54,540 nt of DNA, from positions 1 to 54,540 of the forward strand of contig CACJUL010000007.1 of the NCBI GenBank assembly GCA_902596585.1, in the 5' to 3' direction. Position 1 is the stretch's first letter. Every line of letters starts with the position of its first letter. A program made the translations under genes and the position numbers. Positions 1 to 8,336 of the stretch are shown here, piece after piece. Under the pieces are notes generated by a model that saw nothing but the letters and a program-made list of their open reading frames with translations, had not been told where the DNA came from and made no database searches. The stretch is from an uncultured Prochlorococcus sp. (lineage in GTDB: Bacteria; Cyanobacteriota; Cyanobacteriia; PCC-6307; Cyanobiaceae).

Positions 1-2
1 TA

Positions 3-815
3 AATAAATGTGATTTAAGGTCTAGAGAAGAAAACAATCTAATCAAAGCAAATATTAAACATATAACTTCATCTACAAAAAATAAAATATCTGTGGTTCA
101 GACAATTGCATTACCAAAACAAACTAACTATTTAAAATCAGATAGCTTAAATTTAATACCTGAAGTTGGAGGTTTATTTAAAGAAATAATTGAAACACTC
201 GATAATAATGGGGAAGAGTTATTGGCAGATAATATCCTTTTTCGCTCAAATAAATTAGGTATTAAAAGTAAAAATTTTGTTCAAGAACAAAGATATTTAA
301 TGTCAAATAAAGTGATTAAAAAATATATGTGGATAACAGGCGGAGTAATACTAGTTAATCCACTGCCTGCAGTAGATTTTCTTACTACTACCTCTGTTAA
401 TCTTCAAATGATAATGGAATTATCAAAAATATATGAAATAAAGCTTACAAAAAAAGATGCAAAAGATTTATCTAAGTCATTGCTAAGCGCTTTGGCTAAA
501 CAGGGAATACTTAAGGGTGGGCTTGCAATTCTTTCTCCTGCTTTAGCTTCAAGTTTGACAAAAATAATAATATCTAAATCGATACAATCATTTACAGCAG
601 GCTGGTTAATAAGAATAGTAGGATTAAGTTTGGTTGAATATTTTAAGAATGGGCAAAATTGGGGAGATGGAGGAATTCAAGAAGTTGTAGATAAGATATA
701 TAAAATAAGTAAAAGACAGGACACTTTAAATAACTTTGTAAAAGAAGCAATATCAAAAATTGAAATAAAGAAGTATTTTAAATCTAATAAAAGCTTGCCT
801 CCATTTTCTATGTAA
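3..815 (+). CDS. Era-like GTPase with DUF697 C-terminal domain (5' end outside window)
   Basis: The frame is open from the first bases of the window. Its first four residues are NKCD, the G4 (NKxD) guanine-specificity motif of P-loop GTPases, so this is the C-terminal part of a GTPase whose G1-G3 motifs lie upstream. A GTG at 93 is in frame but is unlikely to be the true start. Downstream, a hydrophobic region around GGVILVNPLPAVDF and a second one with many small residues resemble the DUF697/YcjF-type membrane-associated domain joined to GTPases in cyanobacteria. The cellular role of this family is poorly defined. The 3' end overlaps a convergent small gene by 8 bases. Family assignment is from motif and architecture only. 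Confidence 0.75.
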   Translation, partial: NKCDLRSREENNLIKANIKHITSSTKNKISVVQTIALPKQTNYLKSDSLNLIPEVGGLFKEIIETLDNNGEELLADNILFRSNKLGIKSKNFVQEQRYLMSNKVIKKYMWITGGVILVNPLPAVDFLTTTSVNLQMIMELSKIYEIKLTKKDAKDLSKSLLSALAKQGILKGGLAILSPALASSLTKIIISKSIQSFTAGWLIRIVGLSLVEYFKNGQNWGDGGIQEVVDKIYKISKRQDTLNNFVKEAISKIEIKKYFKSNKSLPPFSM

Positions 816-945
816 TATTTGATAATTGATCATTTAAGTAAGTTCTGAAATCAAAAATAGTTATTAAAACTAAATAAGTAATACAAATGGCAATAGATAT
901 AAACCCTGTTATTATTGCAATAATTTTTGATCTACCGATATTCAT
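808..945 (-). CDS. 45-aa single-span membrane protein, translationally coupled to the PLP decarboxylase
   Basis: A complete short ORF beginning MNIGRSKIIAIITGFISIA, with one transmembrane segment at about residues 8-31 and a C-terminal tail containing FDFRTYLND. Its ATG overlaps the TGA of the upstream decarboxylase gene in an ATGA arrangement, a classical sign of translational coupling. Its stop overlaps the end of the convergent GTPase gene by 8 bases. It therefore fills the whole apparent intergenic gap. The pattern (basic N-terminus, a span rich in Ile/Gly/Ala, then a DFR motif) is reminiscent of a small conserved protein of marine picocyanobacteria, but I cannot name it. Function unknown. 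Confidence 0.65.
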   Translation of the reverse strand: MNIGRSKIIAIITGFISIAICITYLVLITIFDFRTYLNDQLSNIT

Positions 946-2333
946 TGATAAGTTTCTAAAAATCTCAAAAGTTCTTCAATATGAGAATATTTTGTATTGT
1001 AGTTACCCATGACGACTCGTAAATAATATTTACCTTTAAACTTTGGTCTAGAAAGCATAAAATTATTTTTCATTAGTTCATTAACTTTAGCTTGAGTCCA
1101 GAAATCTGAATCTTTTGTTGTAAGTCCCTTTGGAAGAAATGAAACAATATGTAAAGGGCCTGAATAAATTTCAAATTTATTTTTACTAATATTTTCTATA
1201 AAAAATTCTTTTCTTTTAATTGATGATTTTAAAATATCTTCAATTCCATCCAGTCCTAAAAAACGTAACCCAAGCCATAGTTTTATAACCTCTGCAGGTC
1301 TAGAACCTTGTATGCCTAATTCTCCTCTGTTTGTAGTATCTTCTATAGATGATATGTATGGCAATCCAGTAGAAAAGGCATTTTTTAATGCATTTATATC
1401 TGAAACCAATAACAAAGATGAAGTTTTTGTTATGCCAATTATTTTTTGGGGATTTATTGTAATTGAGTTGGCCTGACAAATATTATTTAAACCTTCTATT
1501 GGTATCGAAGTAACGGCAAAAATTCCTCCAATTGAGCCGTCGATGTGTAACCATATTTTTCTTTTTTTACATATATCACTTATTTCTTTAATAGGGTCAA
1601 TTGCTCCTCTTACAGTTGTTCCAAGAGTGGCGACGATAGCAAAAATTTTTTTATTTTCTGTTAGACATTTATCTAATGATTTTCTGAGATTGTTTATATC
1701 CATACGACCTTGATTATCAGTTTTAATCTTGACAAGATTTGTATCATTAAGTCCCATAATTCTTATACATTTAATAAAAGAAGAATGGGCATCTTCACTA
1801 ACAAGCAAAACAGAATTAGGATTTGAACCTAATCCAGCGTTATTTCTAGCAGCTATTAGTGCATTCAGATTACTTAAAGTACCTCCGCTAGCTGCTATCC
1901 CTCCAGATGAGTCCTTAAACCCTAATTTCATTGCAAACCATTTGCATAATGATTCCTCAAGCAAAGTAACACTAGGTGATAACTCGTATGCAAGAAGATT
2001 ATTATTTAAACCAGCAGCAATTAAATCTCCTAAGATAGAGAAAACTAAAGGAGGAGGATCAAGATGAGCTAGTGAGCCAGGATGAACGGGGTTAAATGAA
2101 TTATTTAAAAGAGATTCAATCTCAGAAAACAAATCTTCTGCAGAGTTACCATCCTTCTCAGGCATAATGCACTTGAAATTCTCATCAAATGGTAAAGGCC
2201 CATTTTTATTAGAGTTTGAAAACCAGTCACAAAGTGTTTGACTTGCTCTGTTCAAAAGAGTAATCAATTTGTCATTACTCCCTAAATAAGAAGGGAAATA
2301 TATATCTTTATTATTAATTAAATCTTCAGTCAT
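942..2333 (-). CDS. PLP-dependent group II decarboxylase family protein
   Basis: A 463-aa fold-type I PLP enzyme of the group II amino acid decarboxylase family (relatives: glutamate, diaminobutyrate, tyrosine and aromatic amino acid decarboxylases). Visible signatures are EDAHSSFIKCIRIMGL (His183 stacking on PLP), HIDGSIGG (Asp265 binding the pyridine nitrogen) and NPQKIIG with Lys297 as the Schiff-base lysine. The usual NPHK is NPQK here, so the His next to the catalytic Lys is replaced. Substrate cannot be read from sequence; an amine- or beta-alanine-forming role is possible. It starts at ATG 2333, 43 bases from divergent tadA, and its stop overlaps the start of a 45-aa gene. Confidence 0.85.
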   Translation of the reverse strand: MTEDLINNKDIYFPSYLGSNDKLITLLNRASQTLCDWFSNSNKNGPLPFDENFKCIMPEKDGNSAEDLFSEIESLLNNSFNPVHPGSLAHLDPPPLVFSILGDLIAAGLNNNLLAYELSPSVTLLEESLCKWFAMKLGFKDSSGGIAASGGTLSNLNALIAARNNAGLGSNPNSVLLVSEDAHSSFIKCIRIMGLNDTNLVKIKTDNQGRMDINNLRKSLDKCLTENKKIFAIVATLGTTVRGAIDPIKEISDICKKRKIWLHIDGSIGGIFAVTSIPIEGLNNICQANSITINPQKIIGITKTSSLLLVSDINALKNAFSTGLPYISSIEDTTNRGELGIQGSRPAEVIKLWLGLRFLGLDGIEDILKSSIKRKEFFIENISKNKFEIYSGPLHIVSFLPKGLTTKDSDFWTQAKVNELMKNNFMLSRPKFKGKYYLRVVMGNYNTKYSHIEELLRFLETYQ

Positions 2334-2376
2334 CAGATAAGATATCTATTAATAAGTCTATTCTCAATATTGATAA

Positions 2377-2892
2377 ATGAGGGATATTTTTGAAAATGGA
2401 AATAGTAATAATGATCAAAAAAAAGCAACAAATAAATCAAAATACATTATGTGGATGAGCTTGATATTAAGAAGATCAGAAGAAATTGGGAAAGTTGAAT
2501 TACCAATCTGTTCAATTATTTTAGATGAGAGAGGAAGATGTATTGGAAGAGGGGTTAACAAAAGAAATAATAATAATGACCCTTTGGGTCATGCTGAGAT
2601 AATGGCACTTAAGCAGGCGTCACTAATAAAAAATGATTGGAGATTTAATGAATGTACAATTATCACAAATTTAGAGCCTTGTACTATGTGTTCCTCTGCG
2701 CTTATTCAAGCACGGATGGGTAAAGTTATTTTTGGTGCCTACGATAAAAAAAGAGGTGGATTGGGTGGTTCAATAGATCTATCAAAACATGAAAGTGCTC
2801 ATCACAAAATGGAAATAATTGGTGGCATCCTAGAAGATGAATGCCGTCAAATTTTACAAATTTGGTTTAAAAAGTTGAGGACTCAAAAATAG
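2377..2892 (+). CDS. tadA: tRNA-specific adenosine deaminase TadA
   Basis: Deaminates A34 of tRNA-Arg(ACG) to inosine. The 171-aa protein carries the cytidine/deoxycytidylate deaminase zinc site: HAE at residues 72-74 (His ligand and proton-shuttling Glu) and PCTMC at 101-105 with Cys102 and Cys105. The sequence after it (SALIQARMGKVIFGAYD) is typical of TadA. The N-terminal 20 or so residues before KYIMWMSLIL are polar and go beyond the E. coli start, so initiation at an internal Met is conceivable. The last 26 bases overlap the convergent aminotransferase gene. Confidence 0.93.
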   Translation: MRDIFENGNSNNDQKKATNKSKYIMWMSLILRRSEEIGKVELPICSIILDERGRCIGRGVNKRNNNNDPLGHAEIMALKQASLIKNDWRFNECTIITNLEPCTMCSSALIQARMGKVIFGAYDKKRGGLGGSIDLSKHESAHHKMEIIGGILEDECRQILQIWFKKLRTQK

Positions 2893-4051
2893 AAAATTTC
2901 TTTAATTCAGTATCAAAAAGGTTTAATAATCTGTCAACGTTCTCCTCACTTGAATTAAATCCCATTAGTCCTACCCGCCAGACCTTACCTGATAATTCTC
3001 CAAGCCCATTTCCTATTTCTATTCCAAATTTTCCTAAGAGGTGATTTCTAAATCCATCTCCATCAACCGCTGGAGGTATTTTTACTGTGGTTAAGGTTGG
3101 CAATCTATAATCCTCAGATACATGTAATTCCATTCCCAGACTTTCTAAACCATTCCACAGCTTACTTGCATTAGTGTTATGTCTTTTCCAAACATTCTCT
3201 AAACCCTCATTAGCAATTAATCGTAAACCTTCACGAATAGCAAAATTCATATTTACTGGAGCTGTATGATGGTAAACACGATCGGAACCCCAATATTTAT
3301 TTAAAAGAGATAAATCTAAATACCAGTTAGGAACTTTCGTTTTTCTTATACTTAACTTTTCTTCCGCTCTTTTATTCATAGTAAAAGGACTTAATCCTGG
3401 CGGACAACTTAAACCCTTTTGGCTACAACTATAGGCTAAATCAATTTTCCATTCATCAATTAATAATTCTAAAGCACCAAGAGATGTAACTGCATCAACT
3501 AAAAACAAGCAGTTATTCTTTCTACATATATCACCTATACCATCAAGAGGTTGTAAAACTCCGCTGGATGTTTCAGCATGAACAATAGCGAATATGGCTG
3601 GTTTTTTAGTCTCTATTTCATATTTAATTTCATCATAAGAAAAAGCCTCACCCCAAGGTTTTTCCATAACCGAAACTTGTGCTTTATATCTAGTTGCCAT
3701 ATCAATTAATCTGTCTCCAAAATATCCTTTTTTAGCGATAAGAATCTTTTCTCCCTCTTCAATAAAATTTGCTATTGAGGCTTCCATCGCTGCACTACCT
3801 GTACCACTCATAGGGAGTGTAAGACGATTGTTGCACTGCCATGTATATCTGAGGAGTTCTTGTACATCAGACATTAATGAAATATATGCTTCATCTAAAT
3901 GACCAATTGGATTAAGCGATAGTGCTTTTAATACTTCGGGATGAGCATTTGATGGGCCAGGACCTAGTAAAAGTCTAGATGGAACATAAGTCTTTGAGAA
4001 ATGAGATAAATTCTCTTCATTTAAAGCCGAAATAAGTTTTGCTTCTGTCAA
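2867..4051 (-). CDS. class V aminotransferase (alanine/serine-glyoxylate type)
   Basis: A 394-aa fold-type I aminotransferase of class V. Visible are the N-terminal LLLGPGPSNAHPEVL, the substrate/phosphate loop MSGTGSAAMEA, FLVDAVTSLG with Asp186 on the PLP nitrogen, and SCSQKGLSCPPG with Lys212 as the Schiff-base lysine. These fit the serine-pyruvate/alanine-glyoxylate family, which converts glyoxylate to glycine in photorespiratory metabolism; exact donor specificity is inferred. It is transcribed away from glnA across a 213-base region that contains an NtcA-type site, so nitrogen control of this gene too is possible. The 3' end overlaps tadA by 26 bases. Confidence 0.88.
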   Translation of the reverse strand: MTEAKLISALNEENLSHFSKTYVPSRLLLGPGPSNAHPEVLKALSLNPIGHLDEAYISLMSDVQELLRYTWQCNNRLTLPMSGTGSAAMEASIANFIEEGEKILIAKKGYFGDRLIDMATRYKAQVSVMEKPWGEAFSYDEIKYEIETKKPAIFAIVHAETSSGVLQPLDGIGDICRKNNCLFLVDAVTSLGALELLIDEWKIDLAYSCSQKGLSCPPGLSPFTMNKRAEEKLSIRKTKVPNWYLDLSLLNKYWGSDRVYHHTAPVNMNFAIREGLRLIANEGLENVWKRHNTNASKLWNGLESLGMELHVSEDYRLPTLTTVKIPPAVDGDGFRNHLLGKFGIEIGNGLGELSGKVWRVGLMGFNSSEENVDRLLNLFDTELKKFSIFESSTF

Positions 4052-4200
4052 AGCATTACATTCAATTACTCTTAAATTAGACTAACATCTCCACATAAGC
4101 GATATTTATTTAAAGAAATTAATTCAATTTAAATATTTAAGTGAAAAATATTAAACTTATAACTTGAAACACTGAAAGAAGTCATCTAGTCTTCAAAAAA

Positions 4201-4242
4201 GTTACGATTGATACATAATAAGAGTCATCAAGTTATTAATTT
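4201..4242 (+). promoter_or_regulatory. NtcA-type activated promoter of glnA
   Basis: GTTACGATTGATAC at 4201-4214 matches the NtcA consensus GTA-N8-TAC with one mismatch (GTT). It is followed by exactly 22 bases and then TAATTT (4237-4242), a TAN3T -10 element. This is the geometry of class II NtcA promoters, where the activator replaces the -35 box. The same site with the same spacing precedes urtA at 49129. Transcription would start near 4249, leaving a leader of roughly 15 bases. The site also lies in the divergent region of the aminotransferase gene at 4051. Confidence 0.75.
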
Positions 4243-4264
4243 CATATAAGGTATTACAAAAGTT

Positions 4265-5686
4265 ATGTCTAAGTCTCCTCAAGATGTTTTAAGTCAAATT
4301 AAAGACGAAGGAATTGAACTCATTGATTTGAAATTCACAGATATCCATGGCAAATGGCAACATTTAACTCTTACATCAGACATGATAGAGGAGGATTCTT
4401 TTACAGAAGGTTTGGCATTTGATGGCTCATCAATAAGAGGTTGGAAAGCTATAAACGCGTCTGATATGTCAATGGTGCCCGACGCAAGTACAGCTTGGAT
4501 AGATCCTTTTTATAAACATAAAACTTTAAGTATGATTTGCTCTATTCAAGAGCCAAGAAGCGGGGAACCTTATGATAGGTGTCCAAGAGCTTTAGCTCAA
4601 AAGGCATTAAAATATCTAGACTCGACTGGTATAGCAGATACTGCATTTTTTGGACCAGAACCAGAATTCTTTTTATTTGATGATGTCAGATATGACTCTA
4701 AAGAAGGAGGTTGTTTTTATAGTGTAGATACAATTGAAGCTCCATGGAATACAGGGAGAATTGAAGAAGGGGGAAACCTAGGATACAAAATACAATATAA
4801 AGAAGGATATTTTCCAGTAGCTCCAAATGATACTGCGCAAGATATAAGATCTGAGATGCTTCTTCTTATGGGTGAATTAGGTATCCCCACTGAAAAACAT
4901 CACCATGAAGTTGCTGGTGCCGGCCAACACGAGCTTGGAATGAAATTTGATTCGTTAATAAATGCTGCTGATAACGTTATGACTTATAAATACGTTGTCA
5001 GAAATGTTGCAAAAAAATATGGAAAAACAGCAACATTTATGCCCAAACCTGTTTTTAACGACAACGGAACAGGAATGCATGTTCACCAAAGTTTATGGAA
5101 GAGTGGACAGCCACTATTCTTTGGTGAAGGATCATATGCAAATTTATCTCAAACAGCAAGATGGTACATCGGAGGCATACTTAAACATGCACCATCATTC
5201 TTAGCATTTACTAACCCAACCACAAATAGCTATAAACGATTGGTTCCAGGTTTCGAAGCACCTGTAAATCTAGTTTATTCTGAGGGTAATAGATCAGCTG
5301 CGGTAAGAATACCTTTAACAGGACCAAGCCCCAAAGCTAAAAGATTAGAATTCAGATCAGGTGACGCACTTGCTAATCCTTACTTAGCATTCTCTGTAAT
5401 GATGCTTGCTGGTATTGATGGAATTAAAAATCAAATTGATCCTGGTGATGGAGTAGATGTAGATTTATTTGAACTTCCAGCTGATGAACTTGCAAAAATA
5501 GATACAGTACCTTCATCTCTTAATGACTCACTTAATGCGCTAAAAGCAGATAAGGATTATCTATTAGCTGGTGGAGTATTTACTGAAGATTTTATTGATA
5601 ACTTTATCGATATAAAATACGAAGAGGTACAACAACTAAGACAAAGGCCTCATCCACATGAATTCTTCATGTATTACGATGCATAA
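4265..5686 (+). CDS. glnA: glutamine synthetase type I
   Basis: ATP-dependent amidation of glutamate with ammonium, the entry step of nitrogen assimilation and the acceptor of urease-derived ammonium. The 473-aa length is normal for the dodecameric GSI type. Visible are DGSSIRGW (residues 53-60), the metal-binding FFGPEPEFF (128-136), the [12 protein letters not shown] block (212-223), [12 protein letters not shown] with the metal-ligand His (265-276), NRSAAVRIP (342-350) and RLEFRSGD (360-367). At the position of the adenylylated Tyr397 of E. coli (NLYDLP) this protein has Phe402 in DLFELP, so this modification is impossible. Monocistronic, with an NtcA promoter upstream and a strong terminator downstream. 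Confidence 0.98.
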   Translation: MSKSPQDVLSQIKDEGIELIDLKFTDIHGKWQHLTLTSDMIEEDSFTEGLAFDGSSIRGWKAINASDMSMVPDASTAWIDPFYKHKTLSMICSIQEPRSGEPYDRCPRALAQKALKYLDSTGIADTAFFGPEPEFFLFDDVRYDSKEGGCFYSVDTIEAPWNTGRIEEGGNLGYKIQYKEGYFPVAPNDTAQDIRSEMLLLMGELGIPTEKHHHEVAGAGQHELGMKFDSLINAADNVMTYKYVVRNVAKKYGKTATFMPKPVFNDNGTGMHVHQSLWKSGQPLFFGEGSYANLSQTARWYIGGILKHAPSFLAFTNPTTNSYKRLVPGFEAPVNLVYSEGNRSAAVRIPLTGPSPKAKRLEFRSGDALANPYLAFSVMMLAGIDGIKNQIDPGDGVDVDLFELPADELAKIDTVPSSLNDSLNALKADKDYLLAGGVFTEDFIDNFIDIKYEEVQQLRQRPHPHEFFMYYDA

Positions 5687-5713
5687 ATAAAAGAAATCCA
5701 TAGTTTAAATTAA

Positions 5714-5760
5714 TCAATTTGAGAAATATCACAAAATATTCTCAAATTGATTTTTTTTTT
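5714..5760 (+). terminator. Rho-independent terminator of glnA
   Basis: An inverted repeat, TCAATTTGAGAA followed after a short arm and loop by TTCTCAAATTGA, forms a stem of about 15 base pairs with one bulged A. It is followed directly by ten T residues (5751-5760). It lies 28 bases after the glnA stop and before the ATG of the next gene, so it ends the glnA transcript. Confidence 0.92.
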
Positions 5761-5788
5761 GTTGGAATATATATATATTAATCAAAAA

Positions 5789-6844
5789 ATGGCTAGGGAA
5801 TCTATTTCAAAAATTGCATATAAAACGCTACAACAAAGTAAAAGTATTGCAGGTTTCGCTCACAAGCAGATTAGTTCAAGATTAATGAACTTTATTCTTC
5901 CCGATTCAAAGCTTGAAAATTTTAATATAGATAGAGAACTTCTAATGCAAATCCAAAATTCAATGGATTTCTTAAGAGAAGAAGATTGGAATGATGCAGA
6001 AAATAATATATATCCAAAAAAATTATTGTTTGACGAACCATGGCTTAGATATCTAACACAATATCCTAAAATTTGGTTAGATATGCCCAATACATGGGAT
6101 AGACGCAGAAAACAAAACTTTGATGATCTTCCAAAAACAATTGATAAAGATAATTATCCTCAATATTACTTGAGAAATTTTCATCATCAAACAGATGGTT
6201 ATTTATCAGATTTTTCAGCTAGTATTTATGACCTACAAGTAGAGATACTTTTCAATGGGAGTGCTGACTCAATGAGGAGAAGAATAATTAAGCCAATAAA
6301 AGAAGGACTTGAAAATTTTAGAGATAGAAAAAAAAGTTCTATAAAAATACTTGATGTGGCTACAGGATCAGGAAGAACATTAAAACAATTAAGAGCAGCA
6401 TTTCCTAAAGAAAAAATTACAGGGGTTGATTTATCTGATTCATACTTAAAAGAGGCAAGTAGATATATTTCAGATTTAGATGGAGATTTAATTCAGTTGA
6501 TAAAAGGTAACGCTGAGGAATTACCTTTTGAAAATGATTGTTTTCAATGCATTTCTTGTGTTTACCTATTTCATGAATTACCTAGAACAATTAGAGCTAA
6601 AGTATTAAATGAATTTTTTAGAGTTCTTGAACCTGGAGGAATATTAGTGTTAGCTGATTCAATTCAAATAAGTGATTCACCTGACTTTACATCCGTAATG
6701 GAGAGCTTCTATAAATCTTTTCATGAGCCTTTTTATTCTGATTACATAAAAGAGGATATAAATTCTAAAATTGAAGATGTAGGGTTTAAAGATGTAAAAT
6801 CAAATTCCTTTTTTATGACCAAAGTATGGTCTGCTGTAAAGTAA
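5789..6844 (+). CDS. class I SAM-dependent methyltransferase with cyanobacterial N-terminal domain
   Basis: A 351-aa protein with a Rossmann methyltransferase domain in its C-terminal half: motif I ILDVATGSGR (residues 187-196), GVDLSDSYL as motif II, GNAEELPFENDCF, and LEPGGILVLAD as post-motif III. This fits the UbiE/methyltransf-11 superfamily. About 140 N-terminal residues (tyrosine- and tryptophan-rich, with PKIWLDMPNTWDRRRKQNF) belong to no domain I can name. An upstream TTG at 5747 would add 14 residues but lies inside the glnA terminator stem, so ATG 5789 is chosen. Substrate unknown. Confidence 0.82.
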   Translation: MARESISKIAYKTLQQSKSIAGFAHKQISSRLMNFILPDSKLENFNIDRELLMQIQNSMDFLREEDWNDAENNIYPKKLLFDEPWLRYLTQYPKIWLDMPNTWDRRRKQNFDDLPKTIDKDNYPQYYLRNFHHQTDGYLSDFSASIYDLQVEILFNGSADSMRRRIIKPIKEGLENFRDRKKSSIKILDVATGSGRTLKQLRAAFPKEKITGVDLSDSYLKEASRYISDLDGDLIQLIKGNAEELPFENDCFQCISCVYLFHELPRTIRAKVLNEFFRVLEPGGILVLADSIQISDSPDFTSVMESFYKSFHEPFYSDYIKEDINSKIEDVGFKDVKSNSFFMTKVWSAVK

Positions 6845-6856
6845 AAAAAAACTCCT

Positions 6857-7120
6857 ATGACCTATTGGGATAAAGATACTATTCAGCTCGTTCAAAGTCT
6901 TAATGACAAATTAAAGATTGATGACTCTAAATGGCATAAAGATAAAGGAAATAAATATAAACGATCGGCGGAATTAATTTCTGCTGGATTGTGCCATTTA
7001 ATTATTTCTAGTAATGAGAAGGAAACTATTGAATATATAGAAGAAAGTATTAAATGGTTAAAAGAAATTAACAAAGATCAGCCATGCCCTAGTAAAAATC
7101 ACCTTTTTAAAGCCAATTGA
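6857..7120 (+). CDS. conserved cyanobacterial small protein (DUF6439-like)
   Basis: An 87-aa soluble, helical protein whose ATG lies 12 bases after the methyltransferase stop, so the two are probably co-transcribed. Visible features are a WHKDKGNKYKRSAELISAGL segment, a helical middle and a PCPSKNH C-terminus. I tentatively relate it to the cyanobacterial DUF6439 group on overall pattern; no function is known to me. Its last 22 bases overlap the convergent anti-sigma kinase gene. Confidence 0.7.
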   Translation: MTYWDKDTIQLVQSLNDKLKIDDSKWHKDKGNKYKRSAELISAGLCHLIISSNEKETIEYIEESIKWLKEINKDQPCPSKNHLFKAN

Positions 7121-7533
7121 AGCCTATTACCCTTACTACTCCATCGGATGTCATCAAAACATTCATTAATAATGTATAGGCCACGGCCATTTATACTATT
7201 TATTTTTTTTGGTAATTTGTAGTTTCTTTTTTTAATCTCTAAACCATTACCTTGATCTTGAATTTGCCAAACACACCAATTAGGAGTAACTATTTTTCTT
7301 ACTCTAATATATTTATTAGGATCTAATTTATTTCCATGTTTTACTGCATTAACTAATGCTTCATGTAAACCAAGTTTGATAAGGTAGCTTGATTGAGAAT
7401 TATCAATAGGTTCTAATAATAATTCAACAAATTCATTTAACTGTAATGATGATTCGAATTCGTAGTTTGACCAGTTAATCTTTGGTCTTCTAAAAAATTT
7501 TTTTAAAATATTTTTGCCCCGAAATAAGGACAT
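7099..7533 (-). CDS. RsbW-like ATP-binding anti-sigma regulatory kinase
   Basis: A 144-aa GHKL/HATPase_c protein. The N box HEALVNAVKHGN (57-68), the G1 box DQGNGL (93-98) and the G2-type GRGLYII (117-123) are all present, and there is no histidine-kinase dimerisation domain. This is the architecture of RsbW/SpoIIAB serine kinases, which hold a sigma factor and phosphorylate an anti-anti-sigma (STAS) partner. A matching STAS gene is present at 31490-31852. The short N-terminus (about 25 residues rich in Arg/Lys) is strongly basic. Which sigma factor it controls is not shown here. Confidence 0.85.
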   Translation of the reverse strand: MSLFRGKNILKKFFRRPKINWSNYEFESSLQLNEFVELLLEPIDNSQSSYLIKLGLHEALVNAVKHGNKLDPNKYIRVRKIVTPNWCVWQIQDQGNGLEIKKRNYKLPKKINSINGRGLYIINECFDDIRWSSKGNRLQLALKR

Positions 7534-7581
7534 AATAATATTTTGATACTATTTTAATTTTAACTTATGAAATAGCACAAT

Positions 7582-8301
7582 TTAAAGAATATTATTATGT
7601 CTCTCTGCAATTGCAGGATGTCGTAAGATTGAGTCAATAAGTCTTACCCCTCTCAGCTGATTTATTAAAGGCATATGTCCATCAGGAGCATCCAATGACC
7701 AGCAAAAAGATCCGGGGTATCTAGTCCATAAGCCATCTTTTTTCCAACCTATTTTCGGCCACATTAATTCATACTTTTTGCCAACTGATTTTAATATTTT
7801 TGCTTGAATTGAAAATCCGAATCTACCAGTAGAATAGATAGTCCATAATCTATCTATTGTTTGTAGATCTTTGTCTGACATATTCTTAACTTCACTGTAG
7901 AAAACATATCCTCTTTTTTCAGCCAATTTTCCAGCTAATTTTCGCAGGTAGCAACTTGTTAATCTATCTGCCTCTTCAAATTTCTGCTCTAACAGCATCA
8001 ATTGCAAATCTCCATAGTTAATATCATTATCTGAATATGTGTTAAACCAATTATTGAATTTAGAGTTTTCAAAAAATTCAGGTTTTAATTTTTTTAAAAC
8101 TTGCAATATCCAACCAGCAGCCCAGTCATCTCCTTCATTATCAAAGATTTCGAACATTGAAGGACCAAGTTTAAAAATATTTTCGACTTCAGATTCTATT
8201 TGAGTTAATGAATTTAATCTTTTTCTTTGATTCGAATCTACAAATTTTTTTATCAGGTTTAATGTAGCATTACTATAGTTATCTTGTTCTTTGTTATTCA
8301 T
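7582..8301 (-). CDS. gun4: GUN4 domain protein, Mg-chelatase regulator
   Basis: GUN4 binds protoporphyrin IX and Mg-protoporphyrin and stimulates Mg-chelatase (ChlH/I/D) in chlorophyll synthesis. The C-terminal two-thirds shows the GUN4 fold: DYGDLQLMLLEQKFEEAD-like helices, RLWTIYSTGRFGFSIQ, and WTRYPGSFCWSLDAPDGHMP followed by LRHPAIAERHN near the end. The N-terminal 75 residues or so form a helical extension, as in cyanobacterial GUN4. The 239-aa length is normal. It is divergent from mnmH with only 35 bases between the starts. Confidence 0.92.
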   Translation of the reverse strand: MNNKEQDNYSNATLNLIKKFVDSNQRKRLNSLTQIESEVENIFKLGPSMFEIFDNEGDDWAAGWILQVLKKLKPEFFENSKFNNWFNTYSDNDINYGDLQLMLLEQKFEEADRLTSCYLRKLAGKLAEKRGYVFYSEVKNMSDKDLQTIDRLWTIYSTGRFGFSIQAKILKSVGKKYELMWPKIGWKKDGLWTRYPGSFCWSLDAPDGHMPLINQLRGVRLIDSILRHPAIAERHNNIL

Positions 8302-8336
8302 TTTAAAAAATCAATCTATAAAATAAAAAACTATCC

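Noticed and set aside
1729-2067. 112-aa ORF on the plus strand inside the PLP decarboxylase gene
   Set aside because: Antisense shadow: the opposite frame encodes the full catalytic core of the decarboxylase, and this ORF has no recognisable motif.
5747-5788. Longer start for the methyltransferase gene
   Set aside because: The added codons are the 3' arm and T run of the glnA terminator, so they cannot be an evolved N-terminus.
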